Counted from the stretch's first letter, positions 26,842-36,416 are shown. The stretch: DNA of 64,000 bases from Paenibacillus sp. OK003 (GCF_900109515.1 NZ_FOBD01000020.1:1-64000), one strand, 5' to 3'. Notes: a model not told the origin generated them from the sequence alone. Numbers and translations are program-made.

Positions 26842-27090
26842 TGATATAAGACGATGGGTTAATTTAAGTTGAACAAGTCAAACCGTCATATTACACAGAC
26901 CACTACGATGGCAGAACAACCTTTCGATCGCTGTTATCCCCAGATTTCTTTTAATCCCTATCCTAATAGGGAGAAATCCGGGGATAAAGGCGAGCGCTTC
27001 GCTTCTTCAGGTTTTTTCTGCCCTCTCCGTTATTGTGTAATTCCATGTTTACTTCATTCAAAAGCATAAATTAAAAATCGTCTTATATCA
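26842..27090. repeat. Long-hairpin intergenic element, copy 1
   Basis: Outer arms TGATATAAGACGAT (26842-26855) and ATCGTCTTATATCA (27077-27090) are perfect 14-bp inverted repeats. Inside them pair TTAATTTA/TAAATTAA, TTGAA/TTCAA, TTACAC/GTGTAA (26891-26896, 27035-27040) and GGCAGAA/TTCTGCC. A core stem pairs TTATCCCCAGATTTCT with AGAAATCCGGGGATAA, with one mismatch. The terminal loop pairs CCCTAT/ATAGGG. A relative lies at 57623-57802. It fills the gap between pepP and efp. Whether it is a MITE-like DNA element or a transcribed structure is not known. Confidence 0.75.
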
Positions 27091-27104
27091 TCGTTGGCTG
27101 TAAT

Positions 27105-28178
27105 TTAGCCGATTACGGTGAACTTCTTGTCCGAATTCGTCAAAATGTGAATACCTGTCTCGGTAATCACCACGTCATCCTCGATACGCACGCCGCCAAG
27201 GCCGTCAATGTAGATACCCGGTTCAACGGTTACCACCATGCCCGGTTTCAATACATCGTCGCTAAGCTTGGACAAACGAGGAGCCTCATGGACTTCCATA
27301 CCCAGACCGTGGCCTGTGCTGTGTCCGAATTGCTCTCCGTATCCGTGCCCTGCAATGATATCACGTGCCAATGCATCTGCTTCCCGTCCGGTCATGCCCG
27401 GTTTCAGGTTCGCCAGCGTATGTAACTGGGCTTCCAGTACGATATCGTAAATTTTACGCAGTTCAGGTACAGGTGTGCCTGTTGCGATGGTACGTGTCAG
27501 ATCTGAACAGTATCCATCCAAAAGCGCACCAAAGTCAAATGTAATTAACTCATTTTGTCCGATGACTTTGCCGCTTGCTACACCGTGAGGCATAGCAGAA
27601 CGTTCACCCGATGCCACAATGGTGTCGAACGAAGAGGAGGTTGCTCCATGTTTGCGCATGAAAAACTCCATCTCCAAATCCACTTCACGTTCAGTCATAC
27701 CCGGTTTTGCGAATTGCAAAACGTGACTGAATGTTGCATCTGCCAGATCCGCAGCTTTTTGCATTACAGCGATCTCATCTTCGTCCTTGAACATGCGAAG
27801 TTGCTCCACTATGCCGGATACAGCCTTCAATTCAATCGACTGAAGCGCTTCAGCATATGCAGTATGCGTACCATAGGTGACATGATCCTGCTCAAAGCCA
27901 ACCTGTTTGATGTTTGCCGATGCAAGCAATTCGCGTACGGATTCCAACGGTTTTGGTCCATGTTCCACAACGGTAAATCCTTTGGCTTGTTGCGGAGCTT
28001 GTGTCATGTAACGGAAATCGGTAAGCAGATAAGCTTCTTGTTCCGTAATCAGCACATATCCTGCTGAGCCTGTAAAACCCGTCATATAACGACGGTTAAT
28101 CGGATTTGTAATCAGCATAGCCGTGAGTTCATGTTTCTGCATGGCATCACGTAACTTATTTACTCGTTTGTTTTCCAT
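27105..28178 (-). CDS. Xaa-Pro peptidase, M24 family (YqhT-like)
   Basis: This metallopeptidase removes N-terminal residues next to proline. The 357-residue protein has an N-terminal creatinase-like domain (1-130) and the C-terminal pita-bread domain. Metal ligands are seen in TFDFGALLDGYCSDLTRT (two Asp), GHSTGHGLGMEVHEAP (His), VTVEPGIY (Glu) and GVRIEDDVVIT (Glu). AAGGG precedes the ATG. The aroQ-pepP-efp order is that of B. subtilis. Confidence 0.94.
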   Translation of the reverse strand: MENKRVNKLRDAMQKHELTAMLITNPINRRYMTGFTGSAGYVLITEQEAYLLTDFRYMTQAPQQAKGFTVVEHGPKPLESVRELLASANIKQVGFEQDHVTYGTHTAYAEALQSIELKAVSGIVEQLRMFKDEDEIAVMQKAADLADATFSHVLQFAKPGMTEREVDLEMEFFMRKHGATSSSFDTIVASGERSAMPHGVASGKVIGQNELITFDFGALLDGYCSDLTRTIATGTPVPELRKIYDIVLEAQLHTLANLKPGMTGREADALARDIIAGHGYGEQFGHSTGHGLGMEVHEAPRLSKLSDDVLKPGMVVTVEPGIYIDGLGGVRIEDDVVITETGIHILTNSDKKFTVIG

Positions 28179-28217
28179 CGGTTACCCTTCTTTCTCTCAC
28201 ATTCCCGGGTCCCCGGC

Positions 28218-28661
28218 TCAGGTTTGTTTGTCCAGATGACGCACGAGAGCCAGCAGCCCCAGTTCATAGCTTACTTCGCCAAATCCGGCAATTTGCCCGA
28301 TTGTTTCTGCAGCAATAACTGAATGATGTCTGAACGCTTCGCGTGCATGAATGTTGGATAGATGTACTTCTACTGTAGGAACTTTTACGGCATTGATGGC
28401 ATCACGCACAGCATAGCTGTAATGGGTCAGTGCTCCGGCATTCAGCATGATTCCGTCTGCATCGCCCATCGCTGCATGAATGCGATCAATGATGTCCCCT
28501 TCGTGATTGGATTGATAAAAAGCGATGGAGACACCAAGCTCCTCCGCCTGTCTGCGAATTTTGTCTTCAATATCCTTCAGACTAAGCGTTCCATAGATAC
28601 CCGGTTCACGTATACCGAGCATGTTCAGGTTCGGGCCATTGATTACAACAATCCGTTTCAT
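28218..28661 (-). CDS. aroQ: Type II 3-dehydroquinate dehydratase
   Basis: AroQ dehydrates 3-dehydroquinate in the shikimate pathway and is a dodecameric enzyme. The 147-residue protein has the family start [21 protein letters not shown] with the catalytic Tyr, [28 protein letters not shown], and [18 protein letters not shown]. The start at 28661 follows AGGGTGGAG. A GTG or ATG ten codons earlier is not needed. It is equivalent to yqhS. Confidence 0.96.
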   Translation of the reverse strand: MKRIVVINGPNLNMLGIREPGIYGTLSLKDIEDKIRRQAEELGVSIAFYQSNHEGDIIDRIHAAMGDADGIMLNAGALTHYSYAVRDAINAVKVPTVEVHLSNIHAREAFRHHSVIAAETIGQIAGFGEVSYELGLLALVRHLDKQT

Positions 28662-28738
28662 AGCTGCTCCACCCTTTCTGCAAATAACCATCTGCTATTT
28701 TAACACAGCCATTGCCGGATTGAGAAGCTTTTTTGCGG

Positions 28739-29317
28739 CTATGCTCCCGCTTTCTCTGGCTCACGTTTCCGTTCATCCGTAAACTCCATGGCTACGGTGT
28801 AGCCAATAAACAGTCCCCACAGCAAAAAGAAACAAAACTCGGTAATGATTGAATCCCAGGTTAAGCGGTTTAGGGGCTTCACCATATCCAGTTTGGGCCC
28901 TACAAGGACAAAGATAATGAGCCACCATAAAATCCCGTAACCCATGCCCGGAAGCGGTCCTTTCCATTTTTTCAAAGTGAACGTGTAAATAAGGGAGGAA
29001 AGGACCGAAAAAACAATAAAAAACAGCCAGCCGGTCAAATGCCCTGCTGCAGTATAGATAAAGTTGTGCTTGAAAAACGGTTCAGCCAAAAATCCCAATG
29101 GCACAATCGTAAAATGAAGCAGATAGAACAGCCAATGCAAACCTCCCCAGATAAAACCTGCGAAAAAACCTAGCTCTACTGCAAAAGGGAACGGCTTGGT
29201 GAAATAATGTGCCTGGCCTTGTCGCTGGGTGGGACGTCTCCCCCGTTCCTTTTGCTCTCCTTTATCAGCACGCTGATTTTCCTTATGGGATGTGCGTTCA
29301 CCCGTGTACTCTGTCAT
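28739..29317 (-). CDS. yqhR: YqhR-like membrane protein
   Basis: The 192-residue protein has a charged N-terminus rich in Glu, Lys and Arg (1-35) followed by four to five membrane segments (for example AVELGFFAGFIWGGLHWLFYLLHF and ILWWLIIFVLVG). It matches yqhR in position, divergent from yqhQ and beside aroQ. The family has no known function. The name is by synteny and general layout. Confidence 0.8.
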   Translation of the reverse strand: MTEYTGERTSHKENQRADKGEQKERGRRPTQRQGQAHYFTKPFPFAVELGFFAGFIWGGLHWLFYLLHFTIVPLGFLAEPFFKHNFIYTAAGHLTGWLFFIVFSVLSSLIYTFTLKKWKGPLPGMGYGILWWLIIFVLVGPKLDMVKPLNRLTWDSIITEFCFFLLWGLFIGYTVAMEFTDERKREPEKAGA

Positions 29318-29532
29318 TGATATTCTCCTTCACGTCCAGTTTGCAAAACTGCGAAAAAATCTCCATTTTCGTCTTAACTCTACCGGGTAGTATGTACAAA
29401 TCAGGACAAAGTTAACAACATCACCCCTGGATCTACTCGTAAACTAGAAATTGCTCTCAAAATTCGATACAATAGGGTTATAAAACTGCCTTCGACCATG
29501 AGGGCCTAGAACAGAATAGGAAGGTGAATAAT

Positions 29533-30525
29533 TTGCCTCAACAATCCAAGCCTGTCAGCTACGGGGGGCAAGCTGTCATTGAGGGCGTAATGTTCGGCGG
29601 TAAACATGTCAACGTTACAGCTGTGCGAAGAAAAGACGGCGAAATTACGTATCTGGAAGTTCCCAAGCAAGACAAGTCCTGGGTCATGAAATTGCGGCGG
29701 ATTCCACTACTGCGCGGGATTGTCAGCATTATAGATTCGAGCGTCAAAGGAAGCAAACATCTCAACTATTCTGCTGACGCATATGCTGATGATGAACTGG
29801 AACCTGAAGAAAAAGCAAAGCAAAAAGAAAAAGAAGGTTCAGGTTGGAGCCTTAGCATGATTATCGGCGTCACCGCAGTAGCTATCCTTTCGTTCCTCTT
29901 TGGTAAAATTGTGCTTACCTTGCTGCCGGTTGTTATTGAGAATTTTCTGTTCAAAAATGCATTCGACAATCAGTTTTTGCATAATTTACTGGAAGGCGGA
30001 ATTAAGCTGATTCTGTTGCTTGCCTATCTGTGGCTGATCTCCCAGACACCGATGATTAAACGTCTGTTCCAATACCATGGTGCAGAGCATAAAGTCATTA
30101 GTGCTCATGAAGCCGGAGAAGAGCTTACACCTGAGAATGTGCAGAAGTATAGCCGCCTGCATTACCGTTGCGGAAGCAGTTTTATTATGCTGACTGTCAT
30201 TATCGGCATATTTTTGTACTCGCTCTTCACCTACGACAACCTCTGGGAACGTATGGGACAGCGGTTACTGTTGTTGCCAGTCGTACTCGGTATTTCATTC
30301 GAATTGTTGAAGATGACCAACTCGGTACGTGACATCCCTGTACTTCGTTATCTCGGATACCCGGGGCTGTGGCTGCAATTGCTGACCACCAAAGAGCCAA
30401 CGAATGAACAGGTAGAAGTATCCATTGCTTCGTTTAACCGTATGCGTGAATTGGATGCAAAACTCGCAAACGCTTCGGCCACGTCGGAAGTTCCTGTTGC
30501 AACACTTGATCCTGTGAAAGGGTGA
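29533..30525 (+). CDS. yqhQ: DUF1385 membrane protein YqhQ
   Basis: The 330-residue protein starts PQQSKPVSYGGQAVIEGVMFGG, the hallmark of DUF1385, and has membrane helices at about 110-145, 160-178 and 220-250. GAEHKVISAHEAGEELT is the other conserved block. The family is also called metal-dependent enzyme on weak grounds. I chose TTG at 29533 with AGGAAGG seven bases before. A GTG three codons earlier overlaps that site. Its role is unknown. Confidence 0.9.
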   Translation: MPQQSKPVSYGGQAVIEGVMFGGKHVNVTAVRRKDGEITYLEVPKQDKSWVMKLRRIPLLRGIVSIIDSSVKGSKHLNYSADAYADDELEPEEKAKQKEKEGSGWSLSMIIGVTAVAILSFLFGKIVLTLLPVVIENFLFKNAFDNQFLHNLLEGGIKLILLLAYLWLISQTPMIKRLFQYHGAEHKVISAHEAGEELTPENVQKYSRLHYRCGSSFIMLTVIIGIFLYSLFTYDNLWERMGQRLLLLPVVLGISFELLKMTNSVRDIPVLRYLGYPGLWLQLLTTKEPTNEQVEVSIASFNRMRELDAKLANASATSEVPVATLDPVKG

Positions 30526-30530
30526 ATGAT

Positions 30531-30863
30531 ATGAAGAAGCAGGCAATCCTATTTTGGACGTTCATCGCACTCGCTGCTATTGGAATCTTGACTAGGCTGG
30601 GAAGTGGAGGTCTATCCCAAATTATCATCCCCCTCGTCGTGTTCGGAGTTGTGTTCCTGCTCTATAAATATCCGCCCCGCCGTTGGGCACGCAACACATC
30701 ATCACCGAAGATTAAACCATCGGCTAAAACCATGGCTAAAGTTAATGCACAGTCTGGTGCCCGAAAAAGTAGCGGTTCTTCCAAAAAACGCAAGGATTAT
30801 CCTTTCCAAGTGATTCAGGGTCAAAAGGGTAAAAGTGATGAAGACGTACCCAAGTATCACTAA
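30531..30863 (+). CDS. Small membrane protein at the yqhP position
   Basis: The 110-residue product has two membrane helices (ILFWTFIALAAIGIL and IIIPLVVFGVVFLLY) followed by a very basic tail (Lys, Arg, Ser) that would sit in the cytoplasm. It starts six bases after the yqhQ stop, behind AAAGGG, so the two are co-translated or closely coupled. It occupies the place of yqhP in B. subtilis, but homology is not claimed. Confidence 0.75.
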   Translation: MKKQAILFWTFIALAAIGILTRLGSGGLSQIIIPLVVFGVVFLLYKYPPRRWARNTSSPKIKPSAKTMAKVNAQSGARKSSGSSKKRKDYPFQVIQGQKGKSDEDVPKYH

Positions 30864-30890
30864 AGCGCTTATATCAGGAAAACACACAGA

Positions 30891-30924
30891 AAAGCAATTC
30901 TCCAAACATGCGGAGAATTGCTTT
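30891..30924. terminator. Bidirectional terminator
   Basis: AAAGCAATTCTCC and GGAGAATTGCTTT form a perfect 13-bp stem with T-runs on both strands. It serves the yqhQ unit on the plus strand and the patatin gene on the minus strand. Confidence 0.9.
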
Positions 30925-30931
30925 TTTATTT

Positions 30932-31933
30932 TTATACAGGAGTCAGCGGTGGTGTTTCCGCCTGTTTTTTTCTTAGCTCTCGTTTCTGTTTGTCCAGTTG
31001 TTCACCATATATCTTGGTATTCCATCCACTGAAAAATTCAGTACCGGCGGTGACCCCAGATTGATATAAAGCTGTACTATCCTGTACGGAAAGGTGAAAT
31101 TCTGTAGGTTTAATTCCAAGGGTAGGAATTTTCACAGTACGGAATCGATTAACCTGTTCGATGTATCGCTCGTCATGAGCAGTAAGCATCGTTTCCACCA
31201 ATGCCTGAAGCATACTTAGAGGCCCTCTGATTCTAGCTGGCTCTCCTTCGGTTTTGCCAACCATTTTAAAACCGACTACAGGGATGAGATCTCCTCCACG
31301 TTCTGTACGCTCTCCATCGAACAGCCAGAGCGGAAAATTGCTCAGTAATGCGCCATCGACGATGTAAACAAACTGGTCCGCAAAACGTAAACCTTTGGAC
31401 AGGATCGGGGATCTGCGAATGGCAACCGGGTCGAAGAAATAGGGGATACTGCAGCTCATGCGTACGGCCTTGGCTACCTCCAGTTTCGAAGGATCGATTC
31501 CGAATCGTTTGATATCATCTGGAAGCACCAAAATGGTGCCATTGGAAATGTCGGATGCAATGATTAGCAACTTACCTGGAGGCAGATCAGCAAACGTCCG
31601 AACTCCCTTTTTTTTCAGCATATCCCGAATCCAGCATTCCAGCGCTTCCCCAGAATATAGACCTTTCTTCAAAAACAGCCTTGCTGCGGGTCCGATCCAC
31701 TTGGTATCAAATAGGGGGGAACGTCGCAGTAACGAAGCAAACGGCGTATTCTCGATAATGCCTTTCATCTCTTCCGCCGAATAGCCAGCCGCCAGCAAAG
31801 CAGCTACGATGGAACCCGAGGACGTGCCCGCTACGCGATTGAATTCAACACCGTGATCTTCTGCACCCTTTACGGCGCCGGCAAGCGAAATTCCCTTTAC
31901 GCCGCCACCTTCAAATACTCCATTAATCAACAC
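30932..31933 (-). CDS. Patatin-like phospholipase (YqhO-like)
   Basis: This is a lipid acyl hydrolase of the patatin family with a Ser-Asp dyad. The oxyanion motif GVFEGGGVKG opens the protein, the nucleophile elbow GTSSGS follows (GxSxG), and DGALLSN holds the catalytic Asp. I chose GTG at 31933. The ATG ten codons upstream lies inside the terminator stem of the preceding gene. B. subtilis yqhO holds the same place beside mntR and yqhQ. The substrate is unknown. Confidence 0.88.
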   Translation of the reverse strand: MLINGVFEGGGVKGISLAGAVKGAEDHGVEFNRVAGTSSGSIVAALLAAGYSAEEMKGIIENTPFASLLRRSPLFDTKWIGPAARLFLKKGLYSGEALECWIRDMLKKKGVRTFADLPPGKLLIIASDISNGTILVLPDDIKRFGIDPSKLEVAKAVRMSCSIPYFFDPVAIRRSPILSKGLRFADQFVYIVDGALLSNFPLWLFDGERTERGGDLIPVVGFKMVGKTEGEPARIRGPLSMLQALVETMLTAHDERYIEQVNRFRTVKIPTLGIKPTEFHLSVQDSTALYQSGVTAGTEFFSGWNTKIYGEQLDKQKRELRKKQAETPPLTPV

Positions 31934-31938
31934 AATAA

Positions 31939-31995
31939 AACCCCCGTTCTCCAGGCAGTCCATGCTACTACTGCCACTGTATGAGAACAGGGGTT
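31939..31995 (-). terminator. Terminator of the GHL10 gene
   Basis: AACCCCTGTTCTC and GAGAACGGGGGTT form a 13-bp stem with one mismatch, enclosing an inner GGCAGT/ACTGCC stem. TTTTATT follows on the minus strand. Confidence 0.75.
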
Positions 31996-32017
31996 GGTCA
32001 TATTACGTTAAAATGTT

Positions 32018-33616
32018 TTACAGTCCATAATAGGCTTTTAATTTGGCGATCAAGCCGAGCGGATTTTTCGTCAGGTACTGTGAACTGAAGAAAATATCCC
32101 CTTTCACCGTATCATATTTCTCATTATATATAAGCTGATCAATGATTTCTTGTGATGTCTGCCACCCGATTTCCGGTGTGCCCAGCTTATAAGGCGAGTG
32201 ACCAATGTACAATTTCACATCGGTATTAGCCACTTCATTGGCCCACCAGTCAACCACCTTGTCATATCGTGCTGCACTTAGTGTCATGCTCCAGTACACT
32301 TGGGGTGCAACATAGTCGATCCAGTCCTGCTTGATCCATGTCCGCACATCCGCATTCATGCTGTCATAAGCGGTTACTCCGGCTTTTGTATCCGAACCTG
32401 TCATATCAACCGATTTGTTACGCCATACACCAAATGGGCTAATGCCGTATTGAACGCCGGCTTTCACCTTATGGATGCTCTCTCCGAGCTGCTTGACGAA
32501 TTGATTGATATTTTCCCGGCGCCATTCTGCACGGTCACTCGTATTCAATGTGTTGTATGCTTTGAAAGTCGCATCATCATTAAACGTTACATTGGAAGGA
32601 TAGAAATAATCGTCCAAATGTACGCCATCAACATCATACTGATTAACCACTTCCATGATGGAATCAATAATGTGCTGTCTCGCTTCCGGAATGCCTGGAT
32701 TAATATACAGTTTGCCTGATGCATTAACAATCCAGTCCGGATGAAGCTTGGATACATGATTGGCTGCAAGCCCAGTTGTCGTTGCCGAATTGGTGGCCCG
32801 GAACGGGTTGAACCAGGCATGGAACTCAAGGCCACGTTTGTGGGCTTCCTCGATCATAAATGCAAGTGGATCATACCCAGGATCTTTCCCCTGTGTACCT
32901 GTCAGCACGCTATTCCACGGTACAAGACCTGATGGATAGATCGCATCCCCATTGGCTCGCACTTGAACAAATACGGCATTGATACCCATATCCTTCAACG
33001 TATCAAGCTGCTGAATGAACTCCAACTTTTGTTTTTCTACATTTCCTTTGGCACTAGATGAAGGCCAGTCTCCATTTACAGTCGAAATCCAGGCTCCTCG
33101 CATCTCATCCGTATTTGGGGTAGTTCCTGTCCCTCCAGGCTCTGCTGGTGTCACTGGGGTAGGATTAGGAGCATTTCCTGTGGCCAGATTAATCGTCTGC
33201 TCAGATTGGTTCCAGGTGACCTGAATTCCCAAGTTCTCACTGACGAATCGAATTGGTACCATGACACGGCCTTGCTTCAGTTCTACCGATGCATCAAGAT
33301 CAACCACGGTACTATCCACCGTTGCCTGCTGGCGTCCACTCGTCATCGTAATGACTGAATCGGACTTCTTGATTGTAACTGTGCGGGTAGCCTGTGACCA
33401 AAGCACAGATGCACCCAGTCCTTCGCTAATAACACGCAGGGGGACCATCGTTACATTTACTTTGGGCAAAATGTAAGGTGAGACATCCGACTCCAAACGC
33501 TGGCCATCCAAATAAATCACAATTTCCTTTTGACTAGCTGCCTGCGCTGTCAGTCCTGAGGTTTGTAAACCCAGAACAAAAATGAGCAGCAGGATCAATC
33601 CTTTACGAAGCTTCAT
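32018..33616 (-). CDS. Secreted GHL10-type glycoside hydrolase with copper-amine-oxidase-like N-domain
   Basis: The 532-residue protein has a signal peptide (LILLLIFVLGLQTSGLTAQA). Residues about 30-145 form two copies of the copper-amine-oxidase-like N-terminal fold, a cell-wall-associated module in this genus (VTMVPLRVISEGLGASVLW and VMVPIRFVSENLGIQVTW). A Pro/Thr linker follows, then a GHL10 domain (170-532) with EMRGAWISTVNGDWPSS, NAVFVQVRANGDAIYPS, YDVDGVHLDDYFYP and ISPFGVWRN. Such proteins are thought to act on cell-wall or exopolysaccharide glycans, but the substrate is not known. No equivalent lies here in B. subtilis. Confidence 0.9.
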   Translation of the reverse strand: MKLRKGLILLLIFVLGLQTSGLTAQAASQKEIVIYLDGQRLESDVSPYILPKVNVTMVPLRVISEGLGASVLWSQATRTVTIKKSDSVITMTSGRQQATVDSTVVDLDASVELKQGRVMVPIRFVSENLGIQVTWNQSEQTINLATGNAPNPTPVTPAEPGGTGTTPNTDEMRGAWISTVNGDWPSSSAKGNVEKQKLEFIQQLDTLKDMGINAVFVQVRANGDAIYPSGLVPWNSVLTGTQGKDPGYDPLAFMIEEAHKRGLEFHAWFNPFRATNSATTTGLAANHVSKLHPDWIVNASGKLYINPGIPEARQHIIDSIMEVVNQYDVDGVHLDDYFYPSNVTFNDDATFKAYNTLNTSDRAEWRRENINQFVKQLGESIHKVKAGVQYGISPFGVWRNKSVDMTGSDTKAGVTAYDSMNADVRTWIKQDWIDYVAPQVYWSMTLSAARYDKVVDWWANEVANTDVKLYIGHSPYKLGTPEIGWQTSQEIIDQLIYNEKYDTVKGDIFFSSQYLTKNPLGLIAKLKAYYGL

Positions 33617-33733
33617 CAGTGCAATCCTCCAAAATAATTATAAATTCGCGGCAAATTCTGCTAGTTTAATAGACGCTTCTAATGATTGTTAAGTTGCGAA
33701 TAATCGCCAAATTTTGGTCAAAAAAAAAGCAAA

Positions 33734-33770
33734 AGGACGCTCCCTACCGTTTTAGCGGCAGGTGCATCCT
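33734..33770 (-). terminator. mntR terminator
   Basis: AGGACGCTCCCTACCG and CGGCAGGTGCATCCT form an imperfect stem. On the minus strand a run of about ten T residues follows. Confidence 0.8.
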
Positions 33771-33821
33771 CTGATTTTGAATACATATTGTAATTTTTCA
33801 GTTGATTCTGGCTTTGCAAAC

Positions 33822-34250
33822 TTAGGATTCTGTATTGCTCATGACATCCTGAATACTTTTAAGATCACGCAGTCGAGTCTCATCCTGGCGAAAATATTCA
33901 ACCAAAGATTCGATGCAAGTAATGGAATCCCAGCTCAGATGGTGTTCAATTCCTTCAACATCCTGGTAAATATTTTCTTCCTGAACACCAATCGTCGTCA
34001 AAAACTGTTCAAGCAGATGATGGCGCTCCATCAACCGTTTGCCCATCTTTTTGCCTTTTGGCGTAAGTACCAGCCCGCGGTACTTCTCATAGATCAGGTA
34101 CTCGTCTTTGTCCAGCTTTTGGATCATCTTCGTCACCGATGAAGGATGTACTTCCAAACCTTCAGCTATATCAGACACACGAGCATAGCCCTTTTCATCA
34201 ATTAATTTGTATATACGCTCCAAATAATCTTCCATACTGGGCGTTGGCAT
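33822..34250 (-). CDS. mntR: Manganese-responsive repressor MntR
   Basis: MntR represses manganese uptake genes when Mn(II) is bound. The 142-residue product has exactly the length of B. subtilis MntR and keeps all its metal ligands: Asp8, Glu11, His77, Glu99, Glu102 and His103. The winged helix is at about 20-65 ([23 protein letters not shown]). I chose ATG at 34250, preceded by GAGGGAAG. A longer frame adds ten residues. No Mn transporter lies in the window. Confidence 0.96.
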   Translation of the reverse strand: MPTPSMEDYLERIYKLIDEKGYARVSDIAEGLEVHPSSVTKMIQKLDKDEYLIYEKYRGLVLTPKGKKMGKRLMERHHLLEQFLTTIGVQEENIYQDVEGIEHHLSWDSITCIESLVEYFRQDETRLRDLKSIQDVMSNTES

Positions 34251-34482
34251 CTGCTTCCCTCTCTTCTCTCTGACCGGCAATATTCTTGCCTGGTCACTAT
34301 CTTATAATGATACATGTTATCAATACGCATTGGCAAGTCCTGCACAATTCATTCACTATTTACAGACCATAAAACACTTCTCAGGCCCGATTTCTGTCAC
34401 CAATTACGCAAGTATTGGCAAGGGTGACTTATCCCTAAACGAGGCAAACTAAGCAAGGTTCCGTATTGAAAGGAGTGATTTC

Positions 34483-35553
34483 GTGAGTACAAGTGTAGCG
34501 CATCCACCCGTTCGCAAAGCAAAAGGCACTAAACCCTTTATTCCCGATTTGGTGTATTTTGAACCCGGTGCGCTGGAATATGAGAAAGGTAAACGAATTA
34601 TGGAGTGGGTTACCTCTAGGGATATCCCGTATCAGATGACGACATCCCATAATCGAATTACCAATCTCCCTGGTGAAACGGAACAGGAAAAGTACCGAAT
34701 GGCAAAGCGTACCCTTGTCGTCGGTGTGCGTAAAACACTCAAGTTTGACCAATCGAAGCCTTCGGCCGAATATGCCATTCCCATCTCCACAGGCTGTATG
34801 GGCCACTGTCATTATTGTTATCTTCAAACGACACTTGGGGCCAAGCCGTATGTCCGTGTCTATGTAAACACGGAAGAGATCATTGAGGCTGCCAAGGGAT
34901 ACATTGAGGAACGTGCACCTGAACTTACCCGTTTTGAAGCAGCCTGTACATCTGATCCCGTAGGTCTAGAGCATATTACGGGAAATCTTGGTGACCTGAT
35001 TCGTTTTATGGCGGATGAGGAACACGGGCGACTTCGCTTTGTGACCAAATACCATCATGTTGATCCTTTATTAGACATCAAGCATAACGGACACACTCGT
35101 ATCCGTTTCAGTGTGAATTCCGATTATGTGATCAAAAATTTTGAGCCAGCCACCTCACGGTTTGAAGAGCGTATTGAAGCCGCAGGCAAAATAGCGCATG
35201 CCGGTTATCCGCTCGGTTTCATTATTGCCCCAATTATTTGGTACGACGGCTGGGAAGAAGGATATAGCGAGCTTTTAGAAAAACTTGCCGATACACTTCC
35301 CGAAGAAGCAACCAAGGATCTAACCTTTGAGATGATCCAGCACCGTTTTACCAAAACGGCAAAAGCCACCATTGAGAAGCGATACCCTAAAACCAAGCTT
35401 GAGATGGATATCGAAAAGCGGAAAATGAAATGGGGCCGCTGGGGCCAGTACAAATATGTGTATAAAGATGATCAGCAGGATGCCCTGCGCGAATTTATTA
35501 CTGAGCGCATTTTTGAGCATTTCCCACTGGCCAACATTGATTACTTCACCTAA
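34483..35553 (+). CDS. splB: Spore photoproduct lyase
   Basis: SplB is a radical-SAM enzyme that reverses the thymine dimer 'spore photoproduct' during germination. The 356-residue protein has the cluster motif GCMGHCHYC (Cys105, Cys109, Cys112) with CxxxCxxC spacing, and Cys155 in FEAACTSDP, which corresponds to the catalytic H-donor Cys of B. subtilis SplB. The start is GTG with AAAGGAGTG before it. It stands alone. B. subtilis has splA ahead of splB, but no splA is seen here. Confidence 0.95.
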   Translation: MSTSVAHPPVRKAKGTKPFIPDLVYFEPGALEYEKGKRIMEWVTSRDIPYQMTTSHNRITNLPGETEQEKYRMAKRTLVVGVRKTLKFDQSKPSAEYAIPISTGCMGHCHYCYLQTTLGAKPYVRVYVNTEEIIEAAKGYIEERAPELTRFEAACTSDPVGLEHITGNLGDLIRFMADEEHGRLRFVTKYHHVDPLLDIKHNGHTRIRFSVNSDYVIKNFEPATSRFEERIEAAGKIAHAGYPLGFIIAPIIWYDGWEEGYSELLEKLADTLPEEATKDLTFEMIQHRFTKTAKATIEKRYPKTKLEMDIEKRKMKWGRWGQYKYVYKDDQQDALREFITERIFEHFPLANIDYFT

Positions 35554-35600
35554 GTGTATAGTCAGCAATGAAACCTTTGAGAATGAGCCCATTGATTAAA

Positions 35601-35652
35601 AAAGCAGGTTACATGAGCCCAGAATTGTTCTGGTTGCCATGTAGCCTGCTTT
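35601..35652. terminator. Bidirectional terminator of splB and ccdA
   Basis: AAAGCAGGTTACATG pairs with CATGTAGCCTGCTTT with one wobble pair. The T-run on the minus strand (TTTTTT) is stronger. Confidence 0.8.
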
Positions 35653-35702
35653 GTTCTTATTTAAAATAATCGTTGGGCAAAGGAAAAATCCTCGTAGATG
35701 CG

Positions 35703-36416
35703 CTAGATAATCATCCAGTCTGGTGTAATTTGCTGTAGCCAGATCGTAATTTTCGTCATCTGATCCGTGAACAACAGCACTCCGAGGAACAACATTAATG
35801 CGCCCCCGGCTTTCATCATGATATTGGAATAACGCAAGATCCAGCGTGTAGAACCGATGAAAAAGGCCAGAATGAAGAACGGTAACGCAAATCCGGCCGT
35901 ATAACCCGTAATCAATGCCAACCAGGTTGTTGGTTCGCTCGCAGCCATTGCGATGATGGCAGTCAAAATCGGTCCAATACAAGGAGACCAGCCTGCCGAG
36001 AAACCAATGCCAAAAATAAATGAACCCAAGTAACCAGCTGGTTTCCATTTCATATCCATCTTGCGCTCTTTCATCAGAAACTGAGGTTTGAACAAACCAA
36101 GCAGGAATAAACCCATTAACATAATCAAGATCGCGGATAATTGACGAATGAGATCACGGTTATCATTGAAAAATTGGCCAAACAATCCGGCCCCCAGCCC
36201 AAGCGAATAAAACACAGCCGAGAAGCCCAAAATAAACGCCAGCGTATGAGTCAATGTCTTGAAGCGAACTTCACGCTGATTACGCTCATCCTTCAACCGT
36301 TGTACCGTCATCCCCGTAATATAGGAAAGATACGATGGATACAGCGGAAGACAGCATGGCGATATAAACGAAGCTAATCCTGCTACAAAAGCCAGCCACA
36401 CATTAACATCAGGCAT
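35703..36416 (-). CDS. ccdA: CcdA, thiol-disulfide transmembrane carrier
   Basis: CcdA passes electrons from cytoplasmic thioredoxin to extracytoplasmic thiol proteins for cytochrome c maturation and spore synthesis. The 237-residue protein has six membrane helices and the two conserved Cys sites SPCCLPLYPSYLSYITGM at the N-terminus and GWSPCIGPILTA in the middle. The length is near B. subtilis CcdA (235). Partner genes (resA, ccdB) are not in the window. Confidence 0.92.
   Translation of the reverse strand: MPDVNVWLAFVAGLASFISPCCLPLYPSYLSYITGMTVQRLKDERNQREVRFKTLTHTLAFILGFSAVFYSLGLGAGLFGQFFNDNRDLIRQLSAILIMLMGLFLLGLFKPQFLMKERKMDMKWKPAGYLGSFIFGIGFSAGWSPCIGPILTAIIAMAASEPTTWLALITGYTAGFALPFFILAFFIGSTRWILRYSNIMMKAGGALMLFLGVLLFTDQMTKITIWLQQITPDWMII

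Noticed and set aside
34300-34482. A sigma-G promoter upstream of splB
   Set aside because: Candidate -35 and -10 elements (GTATT and CAAACTA) do not stand at an acceptable spacing.
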